Positions 11,281 through 23,309 of a DNA stretch of 64,000 nt are shown here, piece after piece. Every line of letters begins with the position of its first letter. Within the stretch, counting starts at the first letter, position 1. The DNA is from Alentia gelatinosa (taxonomy: Eukaryota > Annelida > Polychaeta > Phyllodocida > Polynoidae), in NCBI GenBank assembly GCA_950022655.1, contig OX465584.1:52186723-52250722 (forward strand), read 5' to 3'. The notes beneath the pieces are model-generated. The model made no database searches and was not told where the DNA came from. It saw nothing but the letters and a program-made list of their open reading frames with translations. Position numbers and translations under genes: made by a program.

Positions 11281-11575
11281 CACACAAACAAAGGGTTCAT
11301 CTCATCCCTGGTATTTCTGGCCCATAGGCTTAACATTGAGAACTTGTTATCCATGCCCCTACGAGTATTGCAGTCCGTTCTCCATGGTCTATATCCTGTG
11401 TATTGTATATTCTGTTGGTGTGTACAGGAGTGAGTTAAATACAGAAAGCAACTAGTTTTGATGAAAAAAAAGTCGTTGTCTAACTTGTTTGAATGCTAGG
11501 TGGTATTCACTCAGCTGTCGCCTCGTTTATATCACTCCACATCAAACCCGTGGAGAATGACAAAATTTGTAGTTT
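11281..11575 (-). mobile_element. Hairpin-family A element (ATCTCACCCC type)
   Basis: The unit starts tcatctcatccctggtat and contains cataggcttaacattgag and ctacgagtattgcagtcc, also present at 24.8, 33.1 and 41.7 kb. It leads into a hairpin with loop cactcagctgtcgcctcgtt (11508-11527). Confidence 0.7.
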
Positions 11576-12560
11576 TTTTTCTTTAGTACGCAATAGAACA
11601 AAGAAGGAACATACCCAAATTTCCGGAGATTTTTTTCACCCCCCTTTACGTTACGGATGGCAGAATCGGATTAACAAAGAAAAGAGCTGGTTTATCGCAT
11701 GAAATTGAAGTTTGTCCAGATTAGGATAGTGCACTTGTGTTTTGGTTTAGAATGGTTATGGTTCGTCATTGGAAGGGTCACATGTAACCATGAATGATAG
11801 CCATTTGTTCACCGATGGAACGTTCCCTTGTACGCACATCAGGATTAAATGATAAATAAATTCTCGTTAAAGAAAAACAACAAACACACACACACACACA
11901 AAACAACGTATACAACTAGTATTCATGCTACTGTAACACAGCTTCAGCCTCTAAAGTATCCAGAAACACTCTATAGAAAAGGACAGCTGAGGTCTACACA
12001 CCAGACCTAAATATATGATTAAGGCTGAGGGTAAACATTGCTAATTGCAGAGGACAGTCAGTGTGTGAATAGCTGCATTTTGAGACAATAATTAGCACCT
12101 ATACTGTCAGGCAAACATTGTCTACACTGGGCAGACCACAGATGAGAGAGGCAGAACCGAAGGTTGGTGAAAAAAAAGCTTTCTGAAAAAAAAACTATTA
12201 AAAAAAGTTTGAAGACAGAGACCTTGAGTCTATCACATAGAGACAAGAGGCACAGGCGGCAACCCACAGGGGCTGTTTTATTCAGCATATGTAATGTGTA
12301 GGGTTTTTATCAGACTCCCATCTCAGCCTCCATATATCAGCTACAGCCTGTGTCAACTTAAAACGATACAAACGAGGCATAACTCGCCATTCGTAGGGAA
12401 AAAGGTCCAGAGATCTACTGATATAGGTGCACCCATTACATCGTTAGCGTGAGGAAAGGGATGGAGACCTCAAAGAGATGTGATGGGGAAAGTAGCGAGG
12501 GTCCTGTCTTTAGCCCCGGCCACACTCCACCCCTGCCAGAAGCATATATAGATAATAATC
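11576..12560. other. Low-copy AT-rich region
   Basis: No gene supported. A short (CA)n run lies at about 11884-11900. Confidence 0.4.
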
Positions 12561-12564
12561 AATA

Positions 12565-12690
12565 GGTTTCTGGACAGGCCACCCTAAACCACGAGTGGTT
12601 GACGCGTATTAATACAAGAGCGCTAGCGAGTACATTACGACGTCAACCTCGAGTGGTTCACAGAGCCGTCTGTCCAGAGAATCATCTTCT
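12565..12690. mobile_element. Hairpin-family B hairpin without its unit
   Basis: Arms of about 50 nt (tctggacaggcc..aaaccacgagtggttgacg and the complementary cgtcaacctcgagtggtt..ctgtccaga) flank the core GAGCGCTAGCGAG at 12618-12630. Confidence 0.7.
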
Positions 12691-12721
12691 CGAATGAATT
12701 AAACCCATAGTTGTCATATTA

Positions 12722-13005
12722 AGGCCTGGCGTCCACCTACTACGATAGAAATTTAGACCTCCCGATATGGCACCGATACAAAAAGCAAATACCGGAGACA
12801 TATCGGGAATGTCCAAAATCGTAGACATATGTCTAGACATGCCAATCCACCACGCATTGTATGGGGTTTTTATCGGTGTCTAATCGCAGAAACGTGGTCA
12901 ACTGTCCCGATATTAGTTGACCTTCCGACGCGATTTTGATTTTTTATCGTGAGGGGCATCGTAGACCATATCGGAGCCATATCGTAGTAGGTGGACGCCG
13001 GGCCT
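12722..13005 (+). mobile_element. 284-bp MITE, copy 2
   Basis: Full-length copy in the orientation opposite to 4853-5136, TA-flanked on the left; the right flank reads TAA. The ends are the same ~25-bp inverted repeat. Confidence 0.85.
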
Positions 13006-13260
13006 AACGGGTATAACAATAGCCTATACAATCTTTGAAATCCATATTTTTGATACACTTAACAACTGTCATCATAGTTTGAGACAGACCTATTCAGAGA
13101 CGATAGTAATAAACTATACTTTGATAATAACAAACGGGACCGAAAACAAAATTTTAGCCTCGAACCCCCATAGTTTTTTCACTAAGCCGCGTTCTTACTG
13201 GCCCCCGGAAATGGAGTTTTCAGCACGGGTATCTGCCATTTCGATGGGTTCACTTTAGTT

Positions 13261-13465
13261 GAAATCGAAGCTGAGTGGTATTTGTAGCAGAAGACAAAAA
13301 CGCCATGTAAATAATTATATAAAATTGAGAGACATTTAGATTTTATACCACCCCGTCACCTGTTTTTAATTGCATATGCCACCTGTGGCATATAAATATT
13401 TTATGGCATAACCGTGGCATACAGTCACACCATGTCTATGGAATTTTATATGAGGGGTAGGATAA
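13261..13465 (+). mobile_element. Hairpin-family A element, left arm missing
   Basis: Only the loop remainder (tcgaagctgagtgg) and right arm remain. They are followed by a unit ending ggggtaggataa (13454-13465) with the same tggcatataaatattttatg block as 5567-5688. Confidence 0.7.
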
Positions 13466-13960
13466 TGGATGGTATGACGTGAGTGAACATTTCTGTAACA
13501 TTTTTGTCATCTTGGAATGGGGTGACAATATTGTACCCGAAAAACGGGAAAAGAGGCGGATAGAAGAAGCGATTGGATGTTTTCAATAAGTGCAAATGGA
13601 TAGGTTTAGAATGGAGAGCTGGGGCCGGGCCAAGGAGTAGAAGGTTTAAACAGGTTAGCGGGGGATGGGGGAAGGTTAGGCTTGGAGGAGTTGGTGACGT
13701 TTTGGGTAATGGACAGCTAAAGTACAGGATTGTAGTGTAGTGGCTTCGGCATGGTACACGGTAATCAGGAAGTCGGGAGGTTAGGTACGTAATAATGGTG
13801 GAGGGGTGTGTAGGGTACAGGGTAATAGGGGCAGTGGTTGTTTTAAAGTGGGAACTCTGGTTACCAGTGCACCAAGCCCGCCCGTCTCGTGTCCCGCTAC
13901 GCTGCGAATAATTACAAAATTCAATTAGGAGGTTGTTCACCAGGGGCCTCTCTACCCCCC
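13466..13960. other. Low-copy spacer
   Basis: A 178-codon minus frame at 13446-13982 has Pro/Ser/Thr-rich low-complexity composition and no domain; not called as a gene. Confidence 0.35.
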
Positions 13961-14059
13961 TCCCACCCTCCCGTCTTTTCAACCCCTGCGCTCCAGGCTC
14001 CTTCTTCCTCCGCCAGACGGCACCACTGGCGCCACTGACGTCGAACCAATGTTGCGTGG

Positions 14060-15670
14060 CCGCTGGGGGCAGGTCTGTTGTGGGATGGCAGGGGGGGCAG
14101 CGGCTGGGGGCAGGTCTGTTGTGGGATGGTAGGAGGGGCGGCGGTCTTGGACAGGCCTGTTGTCGGATGGCGGGAGCGGTGGTGGATAGAAGAAGGTCCG
14201 TTGTGGGATGGCAGGAGAGGCAGTGGTCGGGGAAAGGCCCGTTGTGGGATGGCAGAAGAGGCAGTGGTTGGGGACAGGCCGGTTGTCGGATGGCGGAAGT
14301 GGTGGCAGGCAGGGGCAGGCCTGTTGTAGGATGGCGGTGGCTGGGGGTAGGTCTGTTATGGGATGGCGGGGGGGGGGGGGGCAGCGGCTGGGGGCAAGCC
14401 TGTGGTGGGATGGCAGGAGGGGCGGCGGTCTGGGACAGGCCTGTTTTTCGATGGCGGGAGTGGTGGTGGATAGAAGAAGGTCTGTTGTGGGATGGCAGGA
14501 GAGGCAGTGGTCGGGGAAAGGCCAGTTGTGGGATGGCAGAAGACGCAGTGGTCGGGGGCAGGCCTGTTGTCGGATGGCGGGAGTGGTGGCAGGTCTGTTA
14601 TTGGATGGCAGGGGGGGCAGCGGTCTGGGACAGGCCTGTTGTTGAATGGCGTGAGTGGTGGTGGATAGAAGAAGGTCTGTTGTGGGATGGCAGGAGAGGC
14701 AGTGGTCGGGGAAAGGCCAGTTGTGGGATGGCAGAAGAAGCAGTGGTCAGGGACAGGCCGGTTGTCGGATGGCGGGAGTGGTGGCAGGCAGGGGCAGGCC
14801 TTTGTAAGATGTAAGAGGGCGGGGGCAGGCCTGTTGTGGGGTGCCAGGAGTTGTGGTGGCTGATGGTAGGCATGTTGTGGGATGGGGGGAGTGCAGGCGG
14901 CCAGGGGCAGCGGCCAGGAGCAGGCCTGTTGTGGGGTGGTTGGAAGGGCGGCAGCCAGGGGCAGGCCTGTTGTGGGATGGTGGAAGGGGCGGCAGCTGGT
15001 GACAGCTATATTGTGGTATGACGGGTGTGGTGGCGGTTAGAGGCAGGCCTGTTGTGGGATGGCAGGAGGGGTGGCAGCCGGGGGCAGGGCTGTTGTGGGG
15101 TGGCGGGAAGGGCGGCAGCCAGGGGCAGGGCTGTTGTGGGATGGTGAAAGGGTGGCAGCTGGTGGCAGCTATATTGTGGTATGACGGGTGTGGTGGCGGT
15201 TAGAGGCAGGCCTGTTGTGGGATGGCAGGAGGGGTGGCGGCTGTGGGCAGGCCTATTGTGAGATGGTGGGTGTGGTGGCGGTTAGAGGCAGGCCTGTTGT
15301 GAGATGGTGGGAGTGGCAGCGGCTGGGGGCAGTTCTGTTGTGGGATGGCGGGTGTGGTGGCGGTTAGAGGCAGGCCTGTTGTGGGATGGCATGAGTGGTG
15401 GTGGTAGGGGGCAGGCCTGTTGTGAGATCTTTGGAGGGACGGGGCTGGAGAGGCAGGCCTGTTGTGGGATGATAGGAGGGGCAGCTAGTGGCAGCTATGT
15501 TGTTGGATGGCGGGTGTGGTGGCAGTTAGAGGCAGGCCTGTTGTAGGATGGTTGGAGTGTCAGCGGCTGGGGGCAGGCCTGTTGTAGGATGGTTGGAGTG
15601 GCAGCGGCTGGGGGCAGGCCTGCTGTGAGATGGCGGGAGGGGCGGCAGGCCTGTTGGAGGGAGGGTGGTG
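14060..15670. repeat. G-rich ~41-bp minisatellite
   Basis: Repeats of GGCCTGTTGTGGGATGGC plus a variable G-rich part; core spacing about 41 bp (14201, 14242, 14283). A longer block beginning gtggtggatagaagaagg recurs at about 14170, 14461 and 14656, giving a higher-order pattern. Long frames here (to 293 codons) are products of the repeat. Confidence 0.95.
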
Positions 15671-15679
15671 GCTGGGGAG

Positions 15680-16590
15680 ATCCATATGGACTACTTTTCC
15701 AGATTGCTGTGTTCTAAGGCCATTAACGGCCATTGCAATCACTTTCCCAATATTTCGAGGGTGTTTTCTTTTTACAAAACGGCCATAACTAGGGTCATAT
15801 CTCCTTGAAATCTAATCCACGTGATAACGTATCTGAGAATTAGTGCTGCTCTGCGAGCTCATGCGATATCGAAAGAAACACGGTGCGAGATTCCGTCCTA
15901 ATAAGGTAAAACTGTTTCACTGAACCGCCATACCTCTTCCTCTACCACTTACTGAATTAATACTCAGAACCCGGCCACCCCGATCTTTGACAGGCCTAGG
16001 TCACACCACCTTTAGGCAACACACCCCATTATCACTATCTCCCCCATCCACTACCACCATCCACAACAGCCCCCACGCAATACCCCAACCACAACGCCCC
16101 TGGTGGCAGCCACGCAACCAATGTCCCTTAACAACACCCTCTGGCGGCCACCCTTTACACTTCCGGTTCCTATGAATGCTGATCGATGTCCGGGGGTTAC
16201 CGTTGTAATAGCACGGGGGCCTGAAGGCTAACGACTTTGTACATCCGGGTGAGGGTGCGTGGTCACGTGGGCCCTGTCTGACCAATCACAACACGGCCAC
16301 GCCATATCTGCACCACGTGTGCACCACGTGACCACGTCTTGGCGTCTGGCCCTAGACGGGAACCGGAAATGGGCGTGTTGTGTCGGCTGCGTTCCCCTGG
16401 TGGCGGGTTTAATTTGGCGGACGGGTTGTCAGGCGTCTGTCGGTCACAGCGACACCGGCTACGACACTGATATCCTCCAATAGGAAATAAGAGGGTCCAC
16501 ACTTGTTATTTGCCGATAGGAAACAATTTCCATAGAAATATGAGGTGGGATTTATGTGCGAGTTTCAGAAATAAGAGTATGATTGATATT
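15680..16590. other. Low-copy region with possible CpG/E-box cluster
   Basis: A block near 15850-15910 resembles about 26405-26480 (gagctNatgcgatat..ctaataaggtaaa), so it is repetitive. 16150-16400 has ACTTCCGG, CCAATCAC and several CACGTG sites (16264, 16314, 16325). That would suit a promoter, but no first exon or transcript is visible. Confidence 0.3.
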
Positions 16591-16599
16591 GACGAATTT

Positions 16600-16893
16600 A
16601 TTACCTGTGGGTAGCGTACGGTGTATCGATGGCGTACGGCGTATGGTAGGCGTATGGCGTATGGGTGGTGTAAAGTGTATGGGTGGCATATGACATATGG
16701 GTGGCGTATGGGTGGTATATGGCATATGGGTGGTCTACGGCATATAGGTGGCGTATGGTGTACAGTTGGCATATGGCGTATGGGTTTCGTATGGCGTATG
16801 GGTGGCATACGGCATATCGGTGGCAGACGGTGTAGGGATAGCATATGGTGTATGGGTTGCATATGTACAGGGTATGGGTGGGGTATGGCGTAT
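16600..16893. repeat. Minisatellite with ATGGGTGGC core, left array
   Basis: Degenerate short tandem repeats of GTATGGCGTATGGGTGGC type. The same array type resumes at 17284-17400 in the same orientation on the other side of the element at 16894-17275. Confidence 0.85.
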
Positions 16894-17275
16894 AGGGGAC
16901 AGAGCCATTGTTAGTTCATGAAGCAGTTACTAGGTGGCGAGCAGTATGGCTGGTCCCATGGGGGGACAGAACCTGTATTCTGGCTCTTTGTTCTTACAAA
17001 ATTTAACTGCCTTTCAATGTTTTACCATGGTTCCCTTGAATCTCTACACCCATCTCAGAGCAGGATGACATAATGATCAAACCCAGAACATGGTGTTTTT
17101 CACATGGAACACTTTAAATACATGTGTGAGTAAGGCTAGAGTTGTGACACTTCCCCATTATCACTCATCTCTTTCACACCTCAATTGGTGAAGAACACCC
17201 ACTTTTTCACCTCCATTAGTGAAGAACACCTACTCGGGGGGCGTCATGGCGGCGCCCATGGATCATAGGCTATAT
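16894..17275 (+). mobile_element. ~380-bp dispersed element, copy 1
   Basis: From ggggacagagccattgttag to ggatcataggctatatgcc. It is homologous over its length to the reverse strand of 43521-43890, including tcaatNttttaccatggt and tgaagaacacctactcgggg. Termini are not inverted repeats by eye; class unknown. Confidence 0.75.
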
Positions 17276-17283
17276 GCCCTATA

Positions 17284-17400
17284 GGTAGTGTATGGCGTAT
17301 GGGTAGTATATAGCATATGGGTGGTGTATGGCATATGGGTGGTGTATGGTGTATGGGTCGCATACCACGTATGGGTGGCGTACAGGCGGCGTGTCACGTA
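17284..17400. repeat. Minisatellite with ATGGGTGGC core, right array
   Basis: Same unit as 16600-16893. The pair brackets the dispersed element. Confidence 0.85.
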
Positions 17401-17960
17401 TGACGCTCGCCATATTTGGTCAGGCCGGCGCCAGTTAAAAACCTCCCTCCATGGACATCTTGTATTTTTAACTGCCCGGTGTCTCAACAGTGAGCCGTGT
17501 CTCTGCATAAGGACGCACCTTTGCGCGAGAGTTTTTAGCATTTGGCGATCGCATTCTATCCTAGTGAGCGTCCCGTAAACAGGGCCCTTTAATTTGTATT
17601 CAAGACGTACTCATGTTGTTTATGTGTTCTACACCCACCCAGGTCTCACTCGTCTCACTTCAACCACTTTGTCGTTCCGCAGCTCCCCCTTGTGAGCGCC
17701 GCGTTCTCGTCTCTTCTCGTCATTCCTCGCCTCGCGGGATTTCGTCTCGGCTGCTGATCTGTAGATGGATTATCGCCCACAGTTTTCAGCCCCCCGTGCA
17801 CGCACGCGCGCCCCCTGTCGGCACGGTGGTTTACGGGGGTCATGGGACGCAGCGCGCAACGTGCACAACGTCACAAACTGACCCCAGCGTCCACTCCCGC
17901 GTCTGACGTCACAGTTTCATACCGCTCACTGTGACGTATGGTCTCAGTAGTGTGTATACC
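17401..17960. other. CpG-containing low-copy spacer
   Basis: Frames of under 100 codons only. The C/T-rich, CpG-containing stretch at 17640-17860 might be promoter-like but nothing confirms it. Confidence 0.3.
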
Positions 17961-18095
17961 TATGCCAGAAAATACTGTAAATACCAACCTCTGCTAGTAA
18001 AATGGTAGTTGACACGTACCACCATACTGTGCCCGTATGGCGACATACCAGAATACTTTAAATACGATTGGTCACACTCCACACAGAAATACGTA
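17961..18095 (+). repeat. Dispersed ~135-bp repeat, copy 1
   Basis: The blocks ctgtaaataccaacctct, ggtagttgacacgtacca and atggcgacNtaccaNNatact match 25921-26045. Confidence 0.7.
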
Positions 18096-18335
18096 AACTG
18101 ACTGACCGCCTCGTTTGGTACAGGATTGGTAAACTAACTCGAATCCTCCCCTACATCTCGGCACACTATAGGCCTATTTACATTGATTTTTTGAGTTACC
18201 CAGAAAGTCTGTCGGTGGTGCCATTCACTGTATAGAAGGGTAGTAGATTTCACTAAGCGACCAGCCTTTCACTCAGTGGTGAGTGGTGCCACATTGTATA
18301 ACCTAAGCAGAAAAGTCGTGGGTCATTTCACGAGC

Positions 18336-18850
18336 TGGGACCCGTTTCAATAGTCTGTAGGACGTCCGTTACTGGGTCTAGTGACACAATAGCGGCACTT
18401 CGCGTTTCAGTACTTAAGGGACAAACGTTTCTGGGACATAGGGTAAGAGACAGGCGCAAATAGTGGCTTGTACCATTTCAGAAGTGGCTGTCCGGTCACT
18501 AAAAGGGTCACTATAGTGTCTATAATAGCGAGAGGGTATACCCTCTCACTTCTATTGTCACAAACGTGTAACTTCACTTCCCGTGGGAATTAAGCTGTGA
18601 AACTTTAACCCCAGTTAGGGACACATACAACTTATAAACATGCCAAATATGAAGGAGATCGGCTCATGCAATGGGGGTACCCCACATGTTTTGTCCCAAA
18701 CTAGGGACACATCAACAACAGTGACAAGACACACCTCCCCTACAGTGACATGCCTTATGAAATGCGACTTAAATTTTGTCACTTTTGCTGTCACTATTGC
18801 TGTCATTATTGCTGTCACTTAATGACGCATTCTATTGAAACGGGTCCCAG
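18336..18850. mobile_element. ~512-bp TIR element (CTGGGACCCGTTTCAATAG ends)
   Basis: The left end CTGGGACCCGTTTCAATAG and right end CTATTGAAACGGGTCCCAG are exact inverted repeats. The interior has repeated gacaca and tgctgtcactattg runs and no ORF. The termini resemble the GGGACCTGTTTCACTAG family at 44116-44293. Confidence 0.8.
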
Positions 18851-19560
18851 GGTCGTTTGCATTGAATCATTTTGAGTCAGCAGTGCCAAAAGTCTGTTGG
18901 TGGTTCCTGACTGTAGATCGGTGGCGGGAGATCGGCCAATGGAAACGGGCCTTAAATCAGTTTTCCCTAAATCATACATACAGATATAGAGGGAAGCTAT
19001 ACCTCCCAAGGCTTTCAGTCGTTAAATAGTGTAGTGAGTTCAGTGCTAAGTGGATTGGAGGGAATTTCATATTTCAGCTTCTATTGTACTTCGATTGTTC
19101 AACATGCGATGACCACATTGGGTATTTCGGATATACAGTTGTTCAGCGATGGAAAGTGCACATGTTAAATTACTCTAATATATTGCTAGAAGGAAAGACG
19201 AGATTCTTATGTCATTTGTATTGGTTGACTAATAAAAAACATTGCTCGTTATGGAAAGAAATTGAAAGAAAAGATGAACATAATGACAGAATGACTTTAT
19301 AGGAAGTAGACACACTAAGATATGACTCACTTACATATGAGGGTATTCAACATGTACAAACTCATGATGGAGGCTGTTGGCCGGTTGATAATGAATCCCA
19401 TCTGATAATTCCAACACGTGAAAAATGTTAAACGACCACTTTATTTTTTGAACAACGATTTTCAGAGATGATAAATCTAAGCGGGTGGCGGAGGTGAACG
19501 ATATGGGACGACGGCTGGTGAGTGATAGGGGCGAGGGCACATCTGCTATTAAAGAGTTGG
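18851..19560. other. Low-copy spacer with degenerate element ends
   Basis: A gatcggtggcgggagatcggccaatggaaa-type segment at 18916-18945 resembles the element end at about 44908-44938 and at 62040-62075. Otherwise nothing seen. Confidence 0.35.
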
Positions 19561-19564
19561 ACTG

Positions 19565-21350
19565 GCAGTGTGTAGTGGGTGTGGGTTGGTGGATAGTATG
19601 AAGGGTGGGCAGTGGTAGGTGGATGTGGGTAGATGGATAGTGTGAAGGGTAGCAGTGGATGGTGGATGTAGGTAGGTGGGAAGTATGAAGGGCGGTAGTA
19701 GTTAGGTGGATGTGGGTAGGTGGGAAGTATGAAGGGTGGAAGTTGGTGATGGATGTGGGTAGGTGGGCAGTGTGAAGGGTGGCAGTGGGTAGTGGATGTG
19801 GGTAGGTGGATAGTATGAAGGGCGGTAGTAGTTAGGTGGATGTGGGTAGGTGGGCAGTTTGAAGGGCGGTAGTAGTTAGGTGGATGTGGGTAGGTGGGCA
19901 GTTTGAAGGGTGGCAGTAGATAGTGGGTGTGGGTAGGTGGATAGTATGAAGGGTGGGCAGTGGGAGGTGGATGTGGGTAGATGGATAGTGTGAAGGGTAG
20001 CAGTGGATGGTGGATGTAGGTAGGTGGGAAGTATGAAGGGTGGCAGTTGGTAGTGGATGTAGGTAGGTGGGCAGTGTGAAGGGTAGCAGTGGATAGTGGA
20101 TGTGGGTAGATGGGAAGTATGAAGGGTGGCAGTGGTAGGTGGATGTTGGTAGGTGGATAGTATGGAGGGTGGAAAGTGGATGTGGGTAGGTGGGCAGCAA
20201 GAAGGGTGGCAGTGGGTGGTGGATGTGGGTAGGTGGGCAGTATGAAGGGTGGATGGTGGATGTGGGTAGGTGGATAGTGTGAAGGGTGGGCAGTGGTAGG
20301 TGGATGTCAGTAGGTGGGCAGTATGAAGGGCGGTAGTAGTTAGGTGGATGTGGGTAGGTGGGAAGTATGAAGGGTGGCAGTTGGTGATGGATGTGGGTAG
20401 GTGGGCAGTGTGAAGGGTAGCAGTGGATGGTGGATGTGGGTAGGTGGATAGTATGAAGGGCGGTAGTAGTTAGGTGGATGTGGGTAGGTGGGCAGTTTGA
20501 AGGGCGGTAGTAGTTAGGTGGATGTGGGTAGGTGGGCAGTTTGAAGGGTGGCAGTAGATAGTGGGTGTGGGTAGGTGGATAGTATGAAGGGTGGCAGTTG
20601 GTGATGGATGAGGGTAGGTGGGCAGTATGAAGGGTAGCAGTGGATAGTGGATGTGGGTAGGTGGGCAGTATGAAGGGTGGGCAGTGGTAGGTGGATGTGG
20701 GTAGGTGGGAAGTATGAAGGGTGGCAGTGGGTAGTGGATGTGGGTATGTGGGCAGTATGAAGGGCGGTAGTAGTTAGGTGGATGTTGGTAGGTCGGAAGT
20801 ATGAACGCTGACAGTGGGTAGTGGATGTGGGTATGTGGATAGTATGAAGGGTGGGCAGTGGTAGGTGGATGTGGGTAGGTGGGCAGTATGAAGGGTGGCA
20901 GTGGGCAGTGGATGTGGGTAGTCGGGCAGTATGAAGGGTGGCAGTGGATGGTTTATGTGGGTAAGACGGCAGTGTGAAGGGTGGCAGTGGGCAGTGGATG
21001 TGGGTAGTCGGGCAGTATGAAGGGTGGCAGTGGATGGTTTATGTGGGTAAGACGGCAGTGTGAAGGGTGGCAGTGGGCAGTGGATGTGGGTAGTCGGGCA
21101 GTATGAAGGGTGGCAGTGGATGGTTTATGTGGGTAAGACGGCAGTGTGAAGGGTGGCAGTGGGCAGTGGATGTGGGTAGTCGGGCAGTATGAAGGGTGTC
21201 AGTGGGTAGTGGATGTGGGTAGGTGGGCAGTATGAAGGGCGTCAGTGGGTGGTGGATGTGGGTAGGTGGGAAGTATGAAGGGTGGTAGTAGTTAGGAGGA
21301 TGTGGGTAGGTGGGCAGTTTGAAGGGTGGCAGTTGGTAGTTGATGTGGGT
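19565..21350. repeat. G-rich ~43-bp minisatellite (about 40 copies)
   Basis: The unit is GGATGTGGGTAGGTGG, GCAGTATGAAGGGTGG and a short variable part; spacing 43-44 bp. Near 20930-21180 a two-unit variant (containing gtttatgtgggtaagacgg) is itself repeated three times, indicating recent local homogenisation. Confidence 0.95.
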
Positions 21351-21376
21351 GGTCTGGCGTTACTAGGGCTGGATTA

Positions 21377-21665
21377 TCATCTCACCGCTGGTATTTTCCC
21401 CCATAGATATTGGGAAGTCATACTCAATGCCCATTGAGTACTTAGAAAGAAATACTCAATGGGGGATTATACCACAATTACTAGCCAATTAGTTAATGAT
21501 AAGGATGAGATAAAATCTGAACCGCACTCGATGTATAGCTACTGAAAACATGCAATCTATTTCTGTTTCCTACGTAACCTCACCTTGTTTTGCCTCGTGA
21601 AATAACACCTAAACCGAATCTCGTGTCATATTTTCAGTTTCTATGGATCTCAATGCAGTTCCTTT
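21377..21665 (+). mobile_element. Hairpin-family A element (ATCTCACC type)
   Basis: A TIR unit runs from atctcaccgctggtatttt to aggatgagataa (21378-21513). It is followed by an imperfect hairpin (about 21519-21582 and 21600-21665) whose loop ccttgttttgcctcgtg (21583-21599) keeps GCCTCG. Confidence 0.7.
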
Positions 21666-23060
21666 TTAGTATTGCAGGGAGAGAAAGGCAAGTGCTATGA
21701 AGGCTAGTAGCGGATGGCAGTCGATACATCATGTTATGCTGGCTCTGGACTCCCTCCCCATCCCCACACACCCCTAACAATAACATAAGCTAAAACAATC
21801 CCAGCGGCAAGGGGAAAGAATAGGACTGGGATATTTTAACCCTCTGAAGCTTAAACCTTCCTGACTTTAAACACCAACGCCTAAAAAAACCACATCCTCA
21901 GGGGAAAGACTGACTGATCAATAGAGGATTTTATAGCAACAAAACTCATTGGCTATGATATATGTGACATCCCCATCTGCTAGGTGGAGTACAGTCAAAG
22001 TATTATTTCCCCTCGAGTGACAAACGGATGTAGACGTAGTCCATACAACACGGCCCCCTCCATCAGCCACTCTCACAGCAGATATTTCGTGGCGCTAGCG
22101 TTTTCTAATCTCTGTCTCAACTCAACGCTTGTTCCCCAGCAGACTGGCTCCAGTACCTGCATCTTATGACTACCCTCCTCGCTGGGATACAGGGACTGGT
22201 ACAATCGGTAATGGTGTTGGATTCTTGGCGCTGTTTAGCTCCAGAATTCCCAATACTCTCTATACAGATGTCCTGGCTACTGGTCAGGATATCTGCTGGG
22301 AGATTGATACCCTCTCAGTTTCATCTCAATAAGGTCACAGTCAGAAGCAGGCAAAATTTATTTCTATGAAAACACAGGTGGCCAGGGAACTGGAGGAGGG
22401 GGAGGAGGAGGGGTAGGAGGAGGTATTGGGTTACAGGGACCGACTGGGGGCCATAAACAGGAGATTCTGTTCATAGTGGACAAGTCTTTAATTCATGGGC
22501 CAGTCAGAGTAGGATACATACTATAATTAACTTTATTCTGATTTTGATTAATCATTTAATTAATATTCATGGTCAAAGACTTGAGCAAGTCTAGTTCCCC
22601 AGATATCCGCTAAGGCCAGGGGGAAAAGATCGCGGCAGCCAACATTTCGGATTCAAAACAAGGCAACTGTGGCCCGTTATGGAACTCAATCGACTCATAT
22701 ATTATAGGTTTGGAAGTATAGGAATTGTTTAATAAGCTCCATAGACAATCCAGCTGTTTCTTTTTCAGCTTTAAACCACTTTATATTTTAAATCCACAGT
22801 TGATTAGACTACCCCTTCAAGTGAGCACAGTGTCATGTTGACAAACAAAAATCCTGCAACACATGAGGTGCTTTCCACTGAGGAAAGTAACCCCTAAGAC
22901 TATGTCTGGTTTGACATAACATATAACATAAATGAATGCATATTATTTACTATATAATCATGTGCAACTCTGTTTACTAGTAAAAACACAAAATATTCCT
23001 CAAAGGGTTCAGAATTTAGGATATATTAAAAATATAGAGGATGGGACCGATTTTGTCCTA
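21666..23060. other. Low-copy region
   Basis: No repeat or gene recognised, apart from a purine tract (gaggaggggNaggagg) at 22394-22422. One of the longest ordinary stretches in the window. Confidence 0.4.
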
Positions 23061-23290
23061 AACAGGCAGGTTGGTGCAGAGATATAAGCGGCCGCAGGAA
23101 GTAAAGCACAGGATCTCTGCTCGGAGGGTGTCCATCAGCCGCACCACCGCTCCCTCTAGTGGAGCTGCCCACGCTGCACGGTGGCGCCCCTCGCGGAGAC
23201 GCGGTAAATTGGGGGGCAGGATGACCCGGGTGTCTTTAGTCGGAAAGGCGCGCTGCAAATTGTGTCAAAATGGGGATATTCTCCGTGTAA
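23061..23290. other. GC-rich low-copy segment beside minisatellite
   Basis: Contains ctccctctagtggagc, an eight-base palindrome context common at repeat edges. The 86-codon frame is not recognisable. Confidence 0.3.
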
Positions 23291-23309
23291 AAGTGCACTT
23301 CGAGCCGCG

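Noticed and set aside
13933..14814. 293-codon Gly/Trp/Arg-rich frame
   Set aside because: Product of the 41-bp minisatellite; sister frames of similar size overlap it.
17613..17906. 97-codon frame in CpG-rich DNA as a first exon
   Set aside because: No recognisable protein, splice context or codon signal beyond chance.
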